Assembly: GCF_037126465.1 (NCBI RefSeq)
Contig: NC_088204.1
Coordinates: 64,107,807 to 64,171,806 of the forward strand
Reading direction: 5' to 3'
Origin: Ornithodoros turicata
Lineage: Eukaryota; Arthropoda; Arachnida; Ixodida; Argasidae
Length of the DNA: 64,000 bases
Made by a program: the position numbers and the translations under genes. The stretch's first letter is position 1. Every line of letters begins with the position of its first letter. The notes under the pieces are model-generated. The model was given only the letters and a program-made list of their open reading frames with translations, was not told the origin of the DNA and did no database searches. Positions 21,868 to 33,199 of the stretch are shown here, one piece after another.

Positions 21868-22795
21868 ATGTATCTTTCGACGCAGCGGTTGGCGCAGACC
21901 GTGTTAGGAGGTGGAGTTCTGGCTACTTGTGCCTTCCACATCCCATCAGTGAACGCAGCCTGGCAAGGGAGAACATCCCGTTACCCGATATCCTCCACGA
22001 CTGCCGAACTCCTGGCTCCCCTGCACGCAGCTGCTGCGATCCAGGTGCGAGGGTTCGCAAGGGCAGTCCTTCTCACAGACTCGAGAAACGCTCTATGGGA
22101 CGTGATGAACACCATGAGTAACAACATCTTAGCGCGAACCATTAGAAGATCGTGCGATCAGCACGAACCAACCGGAGGCGATATCGTCTTCCAATGGATC
22201 CCGTCTCACGTCGGTGTCGGCGGCAACGGAAGGGCAGACCAACTGGCGTCCTCGGCACACCTGGGCTGTAGCAGTATTTTGCCAACTCCGGACGACACCG
22301 ACAGGCAAATGGCCGTTTAGCAGCTTGTTGAACTCGTCCACCCTGTGATACGGGACATCATGCACCATCATCGCCCCATTCTTCCCATGAAAAACTTTCC
22401 TCGAAGCATACAGACCATGCTCCATAGGCTCCGCACTGGGTCTGCGTTCACCAACTCTCAACTATTCAAGATCGGCTCTAGGGGTGACGCCTGCTGTGGT
22501 CACTGTCAACAACCTGAAACAATCGAACACATCCTGCGAGACTGCCGAGCATACCATGCTGCGCGCGAATCCCACCTCCCTCGCTCCACCTCGGGCACGC
22601 TAGCGGACATCCTCTACCCCGGTGGTTCTTCTGCCGAACGTTCCGCTAAAGCAAGGAACCTTATTCTCTTTCTGCAGAAGGCAGGTCTTGCTCAACGACC
22701 CATCTAACACTTTGCTCTCCCCGACGAACTCATGCACCCTCTACGCATCTCCACCTTTCATCCTCTATCCTCCATCCGTCGTTATTTCTCTCTTT
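21868..22795 (+). pseudogene. LINE family B fragment: RNase H plus C-terminal tail
   Basis: Frame 21868-22320 encodes an RNase H core: STTAELLAPLHAA (catalytic Glu), LLTDSRNAL (Asp), QWIPSHVGVGGNGRADQLAS (last Asp). A stop separates it from frame 22345-22707, which carries the zinc-binding tail CGHCQQPETIEHILRDC. Sequence differs clearly from LINE family A, so this is a distinct lineage. The copy is 5'-truncated, lacking RT and endonuclease. It is non-functional. Confidence 0.8.
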
Positions 22796-22960
22796 CTTCT
22801 GCCGAACGTTCCGCTAAAGCAAGAGACCTTATTCTCTTTCTGCAGAAGGCAGGTCTTGCTCAACGACCCATCTAACACTTTGTTCTCCCCGACGAACTCA
22901 TGCACCCTCTACGCATCTCCACCTTTCATCCTCTATCCTCCACCCGTCGTTCTTTCTCTC
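22628..22960 (+). repeat. 168-bp tandem duplication in LINE B tail
   Basis: CTTCTGCCGAACGTTCCGCT starts at 22628 and again at 22796, and the following ~165 bp match with few changes. The duplicated segment spans the last codons and 3' tail of LINE family B. Two copies only. Confidence 0.85.
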
Positions 22961-23036
22961 TTTATTTGTCGTTTCTTTTGTTTTTTTTTTTTACGATGCC
23001 CACTTCTGTGTGGCCAACAACGGTGAGCCGATCCTG

Positions 23037-23116
23037 CCATCCCCCCCCCCTCTGGCTGCGATTTTCTGGGCTTTCCTTAGATGCTGTCAGACATATGTCG
23101 GCACTACGTGTCACAA
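23037..23116 (+). repeat. SINE body fragment
   Basis: TTTTCTGGGCTTTCCTTAGA and TCAGACATATGTCGGCAC match the body of the tRNA-derived SINE at 51795-51845 at about 85 percent. The tRNA-like head is missing, and a run of C precedes the block. Confidence 0.65.
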
Positions 23117-23439
23117 GCAATATTAAGCGTATGACGGTTGACTACGAGAGTGTTGTACGGTGAAGCTCTGTGTTAAAGGTGTATTTACATGAGGGTGTGT
23201 ATTTACATGTTTATGAATGGCACTACTGCTGGATAATAATACAAGTGACCCCGATAACACAAACCTGATATATCAACGTAATAGGACTGTCTCCATCGCA
23301 CAAATCACTCCAAGGTTTACAATACACTACCATAGTTTGTCTCTGCCCATTCGAGAGAGTAAAGTTTGGGGAAACCACGTGACGATGTGTCTGTCCAGTC
23401 ACAAGGCGGCAATAAGCGGACCGCCATGGTATACTCCGC
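23117..23439. other. Unannotated DNA
   Basis: No feature is recognised between the SINE fragment and the start of the tandem duplication. Confidence 0.5.
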
Positions 23440-24149
23440 CTGGGTTCACAAAAGAACCCTCGCGCCCCTAACCTTGAGTAGCTGCTCCCTTATTATGAAG
23501 AGGGAGCAATGAGGTCGTTCCACGGGCAATAGGGGGGAGAGAAAGGCTGGGAAACTGCGCGGAGAGCTGACTCTACTTGCAGAGCGTATTGGCGACAACG
23601 CTGCCTCCATTCCCAAACGCCTAGGACGTTTACTATATCTAGGTTTCGATTGTCAAAGCGTTCGAGAACCTGATCTCACTTTTTTGGGATGCGCGTCTTA
23701 CGCAGTGTATGAGGATGTGCTGCGCATTCTCCACCGTTGCAAAAGTATGTGAATAGGTCGTGGCATGATTGGCGGAACAGTGAGCTTCAGTTCCGTGCAT
23801 ATCTGAAGGCGGCTGGGCACGGCGCAAACTGTTCGTATAACTACCGGTACTCTGCGTCACATCTTGCGAAATTGCGTACCACATGAACCTGTTATGTTTG
23901 AGGTTTCCAGCGTAGAATACATTTTTACTGTGGAATAATCTGACTGAATCAGCGAGAGCCCAGCCCCGAGACTTCGATTGCGCGGCTTGAGCTATACGGG
24001 ACCGGAGCTGCAGTGAGCGGCGCCTAAACTATGACCTTTTTTTTAAAACTAGATGCCTCACCGCTGAGCCACGAACCAACTTTTTTAGCGACGACTTTCT
24101 ACCGTAATAAGCATAAATATCATTACGCTGTAGCTATTAGTAGACGCAT

Positions 24150-25605
24150 GCAAGAGGCCCCAAGAGCAGGAGCTCCTGAACCTCCAAGCCCGCAGCCTCC
24201 GTGTTTGTCTTTGTGTCGTTCGAACAACGGAGACATATTCCGTACTCGCCGAAGCTCGGGAGCAGCCTGTACCCCTTCTGCGGGACTGAGCCACCCTCCG
24301 CGTCTACGCCCGCTGTCTGACGCAACGCTCCCATCCCCGTCGCCGCATTGCTGTGAGCTGCCCTGCACCCGCTTTTGCCAATGCCGTTGCCGGCTTACGA
24401 GACTTCCCGTCCTCGACACCTGCCACTACCTTTGTGCCAGCAATGTGAACCTTAAAACGGCCTCGCATTCACGCCACTATACCAGACCTTCCCCGCAAAC
24501 AGGCAATCAGCCCTGTGGTAGCCCAACAACTCGCTTTGGCCCACCTCACCTCTACTCATTCCCATTGCCGACGAATCTTCATCGATGCTTCCGTAATGCA
24601 TGACGCATCGGGCGCGGCCTTTTACGTTGCCGATACAGACCATGAACAAGCCTACAAACTGCCCTACCCCATGTCGTCCACCGAGGCTGAACTGTTCGCC
24701 ATTCTTTCCGCCCTAGAATACATTACTGACTTGCCGCCTGGGAAATGGGTCGTCCTGACCGACAGTAAGGCGTCCCTCCTCCGCTTGATGTCGGCCCGCC
24801 CCAACCTCCTACAGGATATACCCAGCATGATCATTCAGATGTATAACAGACTCCGTGCCAATGGTCATGCTTTGTCCCTTCAATGGGTGCCCGGTCATGT
24901 CCGATAACACACGCGCAGACGCGGCTGCAAGATGTGCCGCCGCAGCTGCTACTGTGCACGAGCAAGTGCCCAAGCATTTAGATCTCAGGCCGTCGCCTAC
25001 AACAGTCACGTGCAGTCCATCGACCCCCTCGGTTACCTTTTTCATTGTGTGTCGCTGCAGTCGTCAGGAGGATTCATTGCTGCACCGCCTCCGTCTCAAC
25101 GTTGCTCGCACCCCATTGCTTCTTTACAAAATGGGCCAATCCAGGTCCCCCTTGTGTTCCAGTTGTGGCGAGGTGGCCGACACTCCTCATTGTCTTCTGC
25201 ACTGCAAGCAGCATATTCCCCAACAGCAAGCCCTCCATCGCCGTCTAATACAGCTGGGCTGCAACACATTGTCCATGGCCACCATCCTCGGTCCCGTCCC
25301 TCGGCCTACTCAGTGGGCCATCACCACAGCCCTGTTCCGCTTTTTAAAAGACCCTGGTCTTGCGTCTGCCCTCTGACTGGACATTCTTGGAACTTTCCTT
25401 CGTGCCTGTACTGCACCGCACTGCGTGCCTGTTTTAACTTTTTCGTTTCCTTTATTTCTTTTGTTTATTCTCAGTTCCTTTCTATTTCTTTCTTTTTCTT
25501 TATTTTTCAGTTTTTTTTTTCGGAATAGCTAGCTGGCAATAGCCTGGCTGACATTTCCGTTTTTTTTCTTTCACTCTATTCAACATATCCCCCCCCCCCC
25601 CCCCA
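24150..25605 (+). pseudogene. LINE family A fragment, broken (copy 1)
   Basis: Homology to the intact LINE at 35615-38230 begins at CAAGAGCAGGAGCTCCTGAA, in the RT tail. RNase H is read in 24515-24907 (FIDAS, SSTEAEL, LTDSKAS, QWVPGHV). A frameshift then moves NTRADAAARC and the zinc-binding tail (CSSCGEVADTPHCLLHC) to 24855-25376. The tail is pyrimidine-rich and ends AACATATCCCC with a long C run. It is 5'-truncated and not functional. Confidence 0.85.
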
Positions 25606-25939
25606 TGCAAGCGGCCTGAAATCACTTGCATCACTTGCTGCATCACGGCTGTACCAAGCCAGCGCGCTTGCGGGGAAGGGTGACGTCGTATCTACTGCTT
25701 TTTCCGCCGTTATTAATCATCTTGTCGTATACATTTTAGTCCCTACACCATAGTATTTAATTCTTTTGCCATCAGAATGAATCCTCCTTTCTCCTTTCAT
25801 TGTTTTTAATCCTCATTTCGCATAATTTAATCCATTTGTCGCGCAAATTAATCCACTTTGATATGAAAATCATTTGACCGCGACTATTGGTGGGTTATGC
25901 GACCTTTTTGGAGTATTTTGGGCCTATTTTCATGTATAC

Positions 25940-26275
25940 GGGTATTACCCATGGTTTTCATTAAAAATACTGGTTTCTGCACTGTAATGGGATACCGTGG
26001 GAATATCTATCTGGATTACGATATTGTGGAACTATTCCCATATCGAGTGGTATTACCCATGCTTTTCATTACAGATGCGGGTTTTTGCACTGTAATGGGA
26101 TACTGTCGGACTGTCCGTCTGGATTATGATATTGTGGGACTATTCCCACGTGTACGGTGTATTACCCATGCTTTCCATCGAAAATGCGGGTTTCTGCACT
26201 GTAATGGTATACTGGGAAACTGTCTATCTGGATTACGATATTGTGGGACTATTCCCATGTCTACAGTCCTAGAAA
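25940..26275 (+). repeat. 108-bp minisatellite, ~3 units (copy 1)
   Basis: ATTACCCATG recurs at about 25944, 26052 and 26161. Unit features are TTTCATT, TTTCTGCACTGTAATGG and GATTACGATATTGTGG. Because the unit is 108 bp (36 codons), the frame stays open through two units (VLPMLFI...GFCTVMGY...LDYDIVGLFP) before shifting. No known protein is recognised. Confidence 0.85.
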
Positions 26276-26309
26276 TGAACTTCACCGCATAACACGCTCC
26301 TAGCCAAGC

Positions 26310-29176
26310 CTGGGTTCACAAAAGAACCCTCGCGCCCCTAACCTTGAGTAGCTGCTCCCTTATTATGAAGAGGGAGCAATGAGGTCGTTCCACGGGCAAT
26401 AGGGGGGAGAGAAAGGCTGGGAAACTGCGCGGAGAGCTGACTCTACTTGCAGAGCGTATTGGCGACAACGCTGCCTCCATTCCCAAACGCCTAGGACGTT
26501 TACTATATCTAGGTTTCGATTGTCAAAGCGTTCGAGAACCTGATCTCACTTTTTTGGGATGCGCGTCTTACGCAGTGTATGAGGATGTGCTGCGCATTCT
26601 CCACCGTTGCAAAAGTATGTGAATAGGTCGTGGCATGATTGGCGGAACAGTGAGCTTCAGTTCCGTGCATATCTGAAGGCGGCTGGGCACGGCGCAAACT
26701 GTTCGTATAACTACCGGTACTCTGCGTCACATCTTGCGAAATTGCGTACCACATGAACCTGTTATGTTTGAGGTTTCCAGCGTAGAATACATTTTTACTG
26801 TGGAATAATCTGACTGAATCAGCGAGAGCCCAGCCCCGAGACTTCGATTGCGCGGCTTGAGCTATACGGGACCGGAGCTGCAGTGAGCGGCGCCTAAACT
26901 ATGACCTTTTTTTTAAAACTAGATGCCTCACCGCTGAGCCACGAACCAACTTTTTTAGCGACGACTTTCTACCGTAATAAGCATAAATATCATTACGCTG
27001 TAGCTATTAGTAGACGCATGCAAGAGGCCCCAAGAGCAGGAGCTCCTGAACCTCCAAGCCCGCAGCCTCCGTGTTTGTCTTTGTGTCGTTCGAACAACGG
27101 AGACATATTCCGTACTCGCCGAAGCTCGGGAGCAGCCTGTACCCCTTCTGCGGGACTGAGCCACCCTCCGCGTCTACGCCCGCTGTCTGACGCAACGCTC
27201 CCATCCCCGTCGCCGCATTGCTGTGAGCTGCCCTGCACCCGCTTTTGCCAATGCCGTTGCCGGCTTACGAGACTTCCCGTCCTCGACACCTGCCACTACC
27301 TTTGTGCCAGCAATGTGAACCTTAAAACGGCCTCGCATTCACGCCACTATACCAGACCTTCCCCGCAAACAGGCAATCAGCCCTGTGGTAGCCCAACAAC
27401 TCGCTTTGGCCCACCTCACCTCTACTCATTCCCATTGCCGACGAATCTTCATCGATGCTTCCGTAATGCATGACGCATCGGGCGCGGCCTTTTACGTTGC
27501 CGATACAGACCATGAACAAGCCTACAAACTGCCCTACCCCATGTCGTCCACCGAGGCTGAACTGTTCGCCATTCTTTCCGCCCTAGAATACATTACTGAC
27601 TTGCCGCCTGGGAAATGGGTCGTCCTGACCGACAGTAAGGCGTCCCTCCTCCGCTTGATGTCGGCCCGCCCCAACCTCCTACAGGATATACCCAGCATGA
27701 TCATTCAGATGTATAACAGACTCCGTGCCAATGGTCATGCTTTGTCCCTTCAATGGGTGCCCGGTCATGTCCGATAACACACGCGCAGACGCGGCTGCAA
27801 GATGTGCCGCCGCAGCTGCTACTGTGCACGAGCAAGTGCCCAAGCATTTAGATCTCAGGCCGTCGCCTACAACAGTCACGTGCAGTCCATCGACCCCCTC
27901 GGTTACCTTTTTCATTGTGTGTCGCTGCAGTCGTCAGGAGGATTCATTGCTGCACCGCCTCCGTCTCAACGTTGCTCGCACCCCATTGCTTCTTTACAAA
28001 ATGGGCCAATCCAGGTCCCCCTTGTGTTCCAGTTGTGGCGAGGTGGCCGACACTCCTCATTGTCTTCTGCACTGCAAGCAGCATATTCCCCAACAGCAAG
28101 CCCTCCATCGCCGTCTAATACAGCTGGGCTGCAACACATTGTCCATGGCCACCATCCTCGGTCCCGTCCCTCGGCCTACTCAGTGGGCCATCACCACAGC
28201 CCTGTTCCGCTTTTTAAAAGACCCTGGTCTTGCGTCTGCCCTCTGACTGGACATTCTTGGAACTTTCCTTCGTGCCTGTACTGCACCGCACTGCGTGCCT
28301 GTTTTAACTTTTTCGTTTCCTTTATTTCTTTTGTTTATTCTCAGTTCCTTTCTATTTCTTTCTTTTTCTTTATTTTTCAGTTTTTTTTTTCGGAATAGCT
28401 AGCTGGCAATAGCCTGGCTGACATTTCCGTTTTTTTTCTTTCACTCTATTCAACATATCCCCCCCCCCCCCATGCAAGCGGCCTGAAATCACTTGCATCA
28501 CTTGCTGCATCACGGCTGTACCAAGCCAGCGCGCTTGCGGGGAAGGGTGACGTCGTATCTACTGCTTTTTCCGCCGTTATTAATCATCTTGTCGTATACA
28601 TTTTAGTCCCTACACCATAGTATTTAATTCTTTTGCCATCAGAATGAATCCTCCTTTCTCCTTTCATTGTTTTTAATCCTCATTTCGCATAATTTAATCC
28701 ATTTGTCGCGCAAATTAATCCACTTTGATATGAAAATCATTTGACCGCGACTATTGGTGGGTTATGCGACCTTTTTGGAGTATTTTGGGCCTATTTTCAT
28801 GTATACGGGTATTACCCATGGTTTTCATTAAAAATACTGGTTTCTGCACTGTAATGGGATACCGTGGGAATATCTATCTGGATTACGATATTGTGGAACT
28901 ATTCCCATATCGAGTGGTATTACCCATGCTTTTCATTACAGATGCGGGTTTTTGCACTGTAATGGGATACTGTCGGACTGTCCGTCTGGATTATGATATT
29001 GTGGGACTATTCCCACGTGTACGGTGTATTACCCATGCTTTCCATCGAAAATGCGGGTTTCTGCACTGTAATGGTATACTGGGAAACTGTCTATCTGGAT
29101 TACGATATTGTGGGACTATTCCCATGTCTACAGTCCTAGAAATGAACTTCACCGCATAACACGCTCCTAGCCAAGC
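26310..29176 (+). repeat. 2.87-kb tandem duplication, copy 2
   Basis: Directly follows copy 1 in the same orientation with a GC microhomology at the junction. Outside the repeat the MITE that copy 1 truncates is complete here (29131-29379), so copy 2 retains the original right flank. Near identity means either a very recent duplication or an assembly artefact. The first ~700 bp (26310-27020) contain no recognised feature. Confidence 0.95.
27020..28472 (+). pseudogene. LINE family A fragment, broken (copy 2)
   Basis: Duplicate of the LINE fragment at 24150-25605, with the same frameshift between 27385-27777 (RNase H) and 27725-28246 (C-terminal tail). The terminal C run is about three bases shorter than in copy 1. 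Confidence 0.85.
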
Positions 29177-29655
29177 ATAATCTCGAATGACATCGTTATC
29201 CTCACTGATTTATTGAAAACTGGAGGCGTACGCCTTTTTTGTGACAATTATGAACAGCATAAGTGTCACAAAGAAGGCGTACGCCTCCCGTTTTCAACAA
29301 ATCAGGGCAGATAACGATATCATTCGATATTATGCTTGGCTAGGAGCGTGCTATGCGGCGAAGTTGAGTTTTAAGAGTGTACGGGTATTACCTATGCTTT
29401 TCATTAAAAATGCGGGTTTCTGCACTATAATGGGATACTGTGGGACTGTCAGAATTCATCCTCTCATATTAACCGCTGTGAAGTGGGGTAGGGTCCTGTG
29501 GCTGCCACTGGGAAGCATCCCATGTCATCACCACTTCTCCTTCATTTATTGTTGTTGTTCTTGTTGTGGGACTGTCAATCTGGATTACGATATGTGGGAC
29601 TATTCCCGTGACTGCAGGTGTTACCCATGCCTTTCGTTAAAAATGCGGGTTTTAT
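28807..29655 (+). repeat. 108-bp minisatellite, copy 2, interrupted
   Basis: Same units as 25940-26275, continuing beyond the duplication. After the MITE at 29131-29379 another unit follows (from 29383). It is split by about 125 bp of foreign sequence (29452-29575) and resumes at TGGGACTGTCAATCTGGATT. The array was therefore longer before the MITE entered. Confidence 0.8.
29131..29379. mobile_element. TA-target MITE with long inverted arms
   Basis: The ends are CAGTCCTAGAAATGAACTTC and its diverged reverse complement ...GTTTTAAGAGTG, flanked by TA on both sides. The insertion point is confirmed by the minisatellite unit continuing on either side. Arms of about 110 bp contain CACGCTCCTAGCCAA, GATATCGTTATC and GGCGTACGCC and can fold into one long hairpin. 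No coding capacity. Same family as copies at 50759, 51480, 52582, 53192 and 54671. Confidence 0.85.
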
Positions 29656-30190
29656 ACAGGCTCACGAACCAGCAAATGAACAGTTTATTAGCAGTACCAA
29701 AATCAGGTTGGGGAAAGGAGGTCACAGGGAGAGGGGATTAGGGTCACTAAGGGTTGGCTTACACAATAGCTATGGGTGGCAATCGTAGCAGCTTCAATAA
29801 TGATTCGGGACGGGTTATTTTTAACAAGAGAGAAAGTTCTGAAAGAAAGTTCCTGCAAGAGGTCCATTCCACGGGACTTAGAACGGATCTCGACCACGCT
29901 CCTAGGGACGGACACGTCGTCGTACGGCAACTATCAATTCCGTCGTGAGAACCTGCCTTCATATTGTCACGGATGAAAACAGACGAGCGAGACGGCGAAT
30001 AATCGGCAAACACTTTATTCAGCTGCTTAGCTGGTTAACATTAGAGCGATAGCTCTTAGGCAGAACTAAGGTAAAAGAATAATGCTTCGACTGGCAGCTC
30101 ACAAGCTTCGATGCACAGCGGCGAACGTTGTAGAAAGCGCGCGTCGGTGAAGAGAAGAAAATACAGAAGCCTCTCCAAGGTCGTCGGCCC

Positions 30191-30422
30191 TAGAGTCACT
30201 AAATAAGCTACGCTTCAGAGTATCGACACTGAGCCGCCATGTTGTTTCGGATGACCTCCAGCCCCACTTCTATTTTGGCAGTAGAAATAGAAGAAGGTGA
30301 AGTTCAGCAGTGGAAGAAGACAACACTTCGAAGAGCGCTAAATGGATGGCGCTGGAGGTCATCCGAAACAACATGGCGGCTCAATGTCGATACTCTGAAG
30401 CGTAGCTTATTTAGTGACTCTA
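30191..30422. mobile_element. hAT-type MITE, perfect 8-bp TSD
   Basis: Termini TAGAGTCACTAAATAAGCTA and the exact reverse complement extend for about 75 bp on each side. The element is flanked by GTCGGCCC at 30183-30190 and 30423-30430. The 232-bp element has a loop of only about 80 bp. The 8-bp target and TAG start fit hAT-derived MITEs. Near-perfect arms suggest a fairly recent insertion into the Penelope-like element. Confidence 0.9.
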
Positions 30423-30499
30423 GTCGGCCCGTCCTTGAGATTCATGTGAGCGAAGGAGCAGATGCTTCCAGAAGGATTGCTTGAGTTCCCTCTCAATCG

Positions 30500-31696
30500 C
30501 CATAGAGAGCAGGTCTCAATGGTGTCTCTTGACATTAAATATTTGTATTTCTCCTTGGAAACCAATCTCCTCCGGACACGACTGAGAAATGTTATCCAAA
30601 GAGACCTGATTCCCTTTCAGACCACTGCCGAGATTTCTGCTCTTGTTTTTTAGAGCTTATGTCCCTCTATTTGTCGTCAACCGTTATTAACTTCGATTTC
30701 CATCTTTACACCCAAGCGAAGGGAATATGCATTAGTTCGTCTGTCGCTCCCAAATTAGCAGATATTTACCTGTCAGTCGTAGATGAGGCCTTATGGCCTT
30801 GGTCCGAAAAGGATAGCAATACCTTTGTGCGACGTTGTGTAGATGACATCGTCGTTGTATAGCCCCGGTATAGCTTCTATAAGGCTCTCGATGTCCTTCA
30901 AATTGCCCAGCCGGCTTGCCCGGAATTGCTTTTGCGATTGAAACTCCATGTGATGATGACTTGCGATTCTTGGATGTTACTTTTTCACTACATAGCCTGT
31001 GTTGGTCGTATGGGCGTTCAGACCCCAAACCGCTGTTGTCCCGGGATAGTTGCCGTCCTAAGTCGGTCAAGCGCGGCATCGTTAAGAATTCGCTATCTTC
31101 CGCTATGAAAAAGTCGTGTTCGCATTTGGTCGCGTCTTCACTGTACAATAAAATTTCCCGCCTTCGATCAGCGGGACTCCCGTGATGTTATTTTCCGGCA
31201 CTTAGAAAATTTGCTGTTTCCAACCCCTAAACCTGCCGGAATAGCGTCAGGTTTAGCTTTTGTTGTTATTCCCTTCTTTCATGCGATTTCGCACTCCTTA
31301 GGAAAGATCTTAGCGTCGGACGGCATGTGCGTGGTATATTCTGTCCATAACAAGCTCAGCAGCCTCACTACGTTTCTCCGCCCCAATCATCCAGGCTGTT
31401 TGAAAAAATACAGAATTCCACTTGTGCCGTGCAACTCAATCCCCTTGAGTTGTGGCATGACTTATATTGGGCAAACGAGCCGCTGCATTAACGAACGTAT
31501 CCAAGAACACGTGTGCTCAGTTAAAAATACAAACAATTCTTCGGAATTGGCCAAACACGTTATATCCTGCTCTGATTGTGTTCCCACATTCCCGAAAACT
31601 GAGTGCCTCTATCTTGTTAAAATAACCCGTCCAGAATCATTCTTGAAGCTGCTGCAATTGCCTCCCATAGCTATTGTGCAAGCCAACCCTCAGTGA
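30500..31696 (+). pseudogene. Penelope-like RT and GIY-YIG endonuclease, broken
   Basis: This is a decayed polyprotein for target-primed retrotransposition. Frame 30462-30653 carries SLDIKYLYFS (RT motif A-like). Frame 30659-30862 carries GICISSSVAPKLADIYLS (motif B) and RRCVDDIVVV, with the catalytic DD at 30842-30847. Frame 31211-31696 carries the C-terminal endonuclease region, with SCGMTYIGQTSRCINERIQEH (YIG element and catalytic Arg) and a following SELAKH. Several stops and frameshifts separate the blocks, so no complete protein is made. The RT/GIY-YIG pairing is diagnostic of Penelope-like elements. Confidence 0.85.
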
Positions 31697-31894
31697 CCCT
31701 AACCCCCCCCCCCCCCTCTCTGTGATCTCCTTTCCCCAACCTGATTTTGGTACTGCTACTGCTAATAAACTGTTCATTTGCTGGTTCGTGAGCCTCCAAT
31801 ATACTTCGTTCTCCCTACTTCAACCTTACACCAGCTCGCTTGTGTACTTTTCTCTCTTCGAAATATTTCTGCCATGGGTGTGTGTGTGTGGGGG

Positions 31895-33185
31895 GGGGGG
31901 ATATGTTTATTACGAAAAAAAAAGGCAGGCAAAAAGGAAAGGTGAGCCAGGCAGAAGCCGACTTGCTATTCCTTGTAAAGAAAAAGAAACATGAAAAGGA
32001 AAAAGACGCAAGCGGGACATGGGCAGCAGGGGGGCGTGAGTGCACGATCGCTCACAGGCAGTCTAGAAGCCCTGAGTCACCCAGGAAGCATAATAGCGCT
32101 CTGCTAACAGCCCATTGCTTTTGCCCTACAGGGCCCAGCAGGGTGGCCAAAGGGAGGTATCTGTGCCCCAGAGCAGATAGGCGGTGTGTGAGTGCAGTCC
32201 GAGGAGCGGCATATCTTGGACAGGTCAAGAGTAAATGATGGGTGTCGGCGGCGGTGGAGCAGGAGGGACACGCCGAAGAGGGACGCTGCTTGATCTTGAA
32301 CAGGAACGATGGAGTTCGGGCAACATTCAGGCGAAGACGATGGAGAGCTGACTCTTCCTTTCGAGATAGCCGTAGCGACACACTGAAGGCCATCTTCGGG
32401 TCAATACGGTGGAGGAAGGTGTTGGCTGCGACAGTGTTTTCCATGAAAAGGCGGGTGTCGAAGGAGAAGCGCCGGGGGATGTGTATGCGGCAGACGGATG
32501 GTGATAACGGGATGACAGTGTTGCACTGAGCTGCGCCGTGAGCGCACCTCGCTGCGGCATCGGCACGTGTGTTTCCCGGCAAGCCAATGTGGCTTGGCAC
32601 CCACTGAAACCACACGGAGCGGCCGGAGGTGACAAGGAGGTTGTGCACAGTCAGGATCAGTGAGCGGATGTCAGAAACAACTTGCGAGCGAGGCGAAGAC
32701 GGTGCCTCCAGCGCCGACTTGCTGTCTGTGGGGACTGTGTCCAGATTCGTGGTCGAGAGGATACAAGCTTCAGTGCTTCGTGAATGGCTACAAGCTCCGC
32801 TTCGGTGGACGACGTTTCGTGGGGAAGCTTGAAGGCTTGTTCGATGTTTTCGGAAGGGAGGAACAGTGCTGCTGGGAAGACGCCCGCGGAGACCGAGCCG
32901 TCGATATATATTTGCAGTCGCTGGCTGTGTAGGGCGTCCAAGTGCTCCAGCACGAGATAGCGCAGGACAGGCGGGGGATGGTCGTTTTTGCTCGTGATGC
33001 CAGGGATATGCGTGTACACAGTGGGTGTGACCATTGACCACATTGGTGGGGTGTAAGGCGAAGTAGACGCAGTTGATGGGACCGACACCTTCAGTCGCCG
33101 GACAGCGGCACCGAATGCCGACGCAGGGCAGTCATGGTCGATTTCCCGCAGTTGGTGGGTGGGATGGCGAGTGGACCATGGGCGA
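31895..33185 (-). pseudogene. LINE family A fragment: RNase H and tail, broken
   Basis: The minus strand encodes TRHPTHQLREIDHDCPASAF at the 5' limit, then YIDGSV, SSTEAEL (frame 33088-32657). After a frameshift come QWVPSHIGLPGNTRADAAAR, LHRLRLNVARTPS and CPSCSTAADTHHLLLTC (frame 33041-32052). The 3' tail ends AATAAACATATCCCC (reverse at 31897-31912). The copy is 5'-truncated, and its 5' end touches the transposase fragment at 33200. It is non-functional. Confidence 0.85.
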
Positions 33186-33199
33186 GTGGGCGTGGGTCA

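Larger units (their letters stand above)
23440..26309 (+). repeat. 2.87-kb tandem duplication, copy 1
   Basis: The unit starts at CCTGGGTTCACAAAAGAACC and is repeated immediately afterwards. All six longest open frames translate identically in both copies, and the only difference I noticed is the length of a C run (about 25590 against 28461). The unit holds a LINE family A fragment and a minisatellite, and ends within the left arm of a TA MITE (GCTCCTAGCCAAGC). The first ~700 bp (23440-24150) contain no recognised feature. Confidence 0.95.
29659..31794 (+). mobile_element. Penelope-like element 1
   Basis: GGCTCACGAACCAGCAAATG at the left end is the reverse complement of the right end at 31775-31794. 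The inverted match extends about 170 bp (29659-29830 against 31620-31794), the inverted flanking arm commonly seen in Penelope-like insertions. Between the arms lie RT fragments and a GIY-YIG endonuclease region in plus orientation. Coding is broken, and an 8-bp-TSD MITE lies at 30191-30422. Sequence 29958-30190 and 30423-30440 is not recognised and may be a further insertion. Confidence 0.8.

Noticed and set aside
23470..23500. Hairpin GCTCCCT...AGGGAGC as a terminator
   Set aside because: Rho-independent terminators are not expected in this eukaryotic sequence and no T tract follows.
24932..25528. 198-codon open frame (also at 27802-28398)
   Set aside because: Overlaps the frameshifted LINE RNase H and tail in another frame and has no domain of its own.
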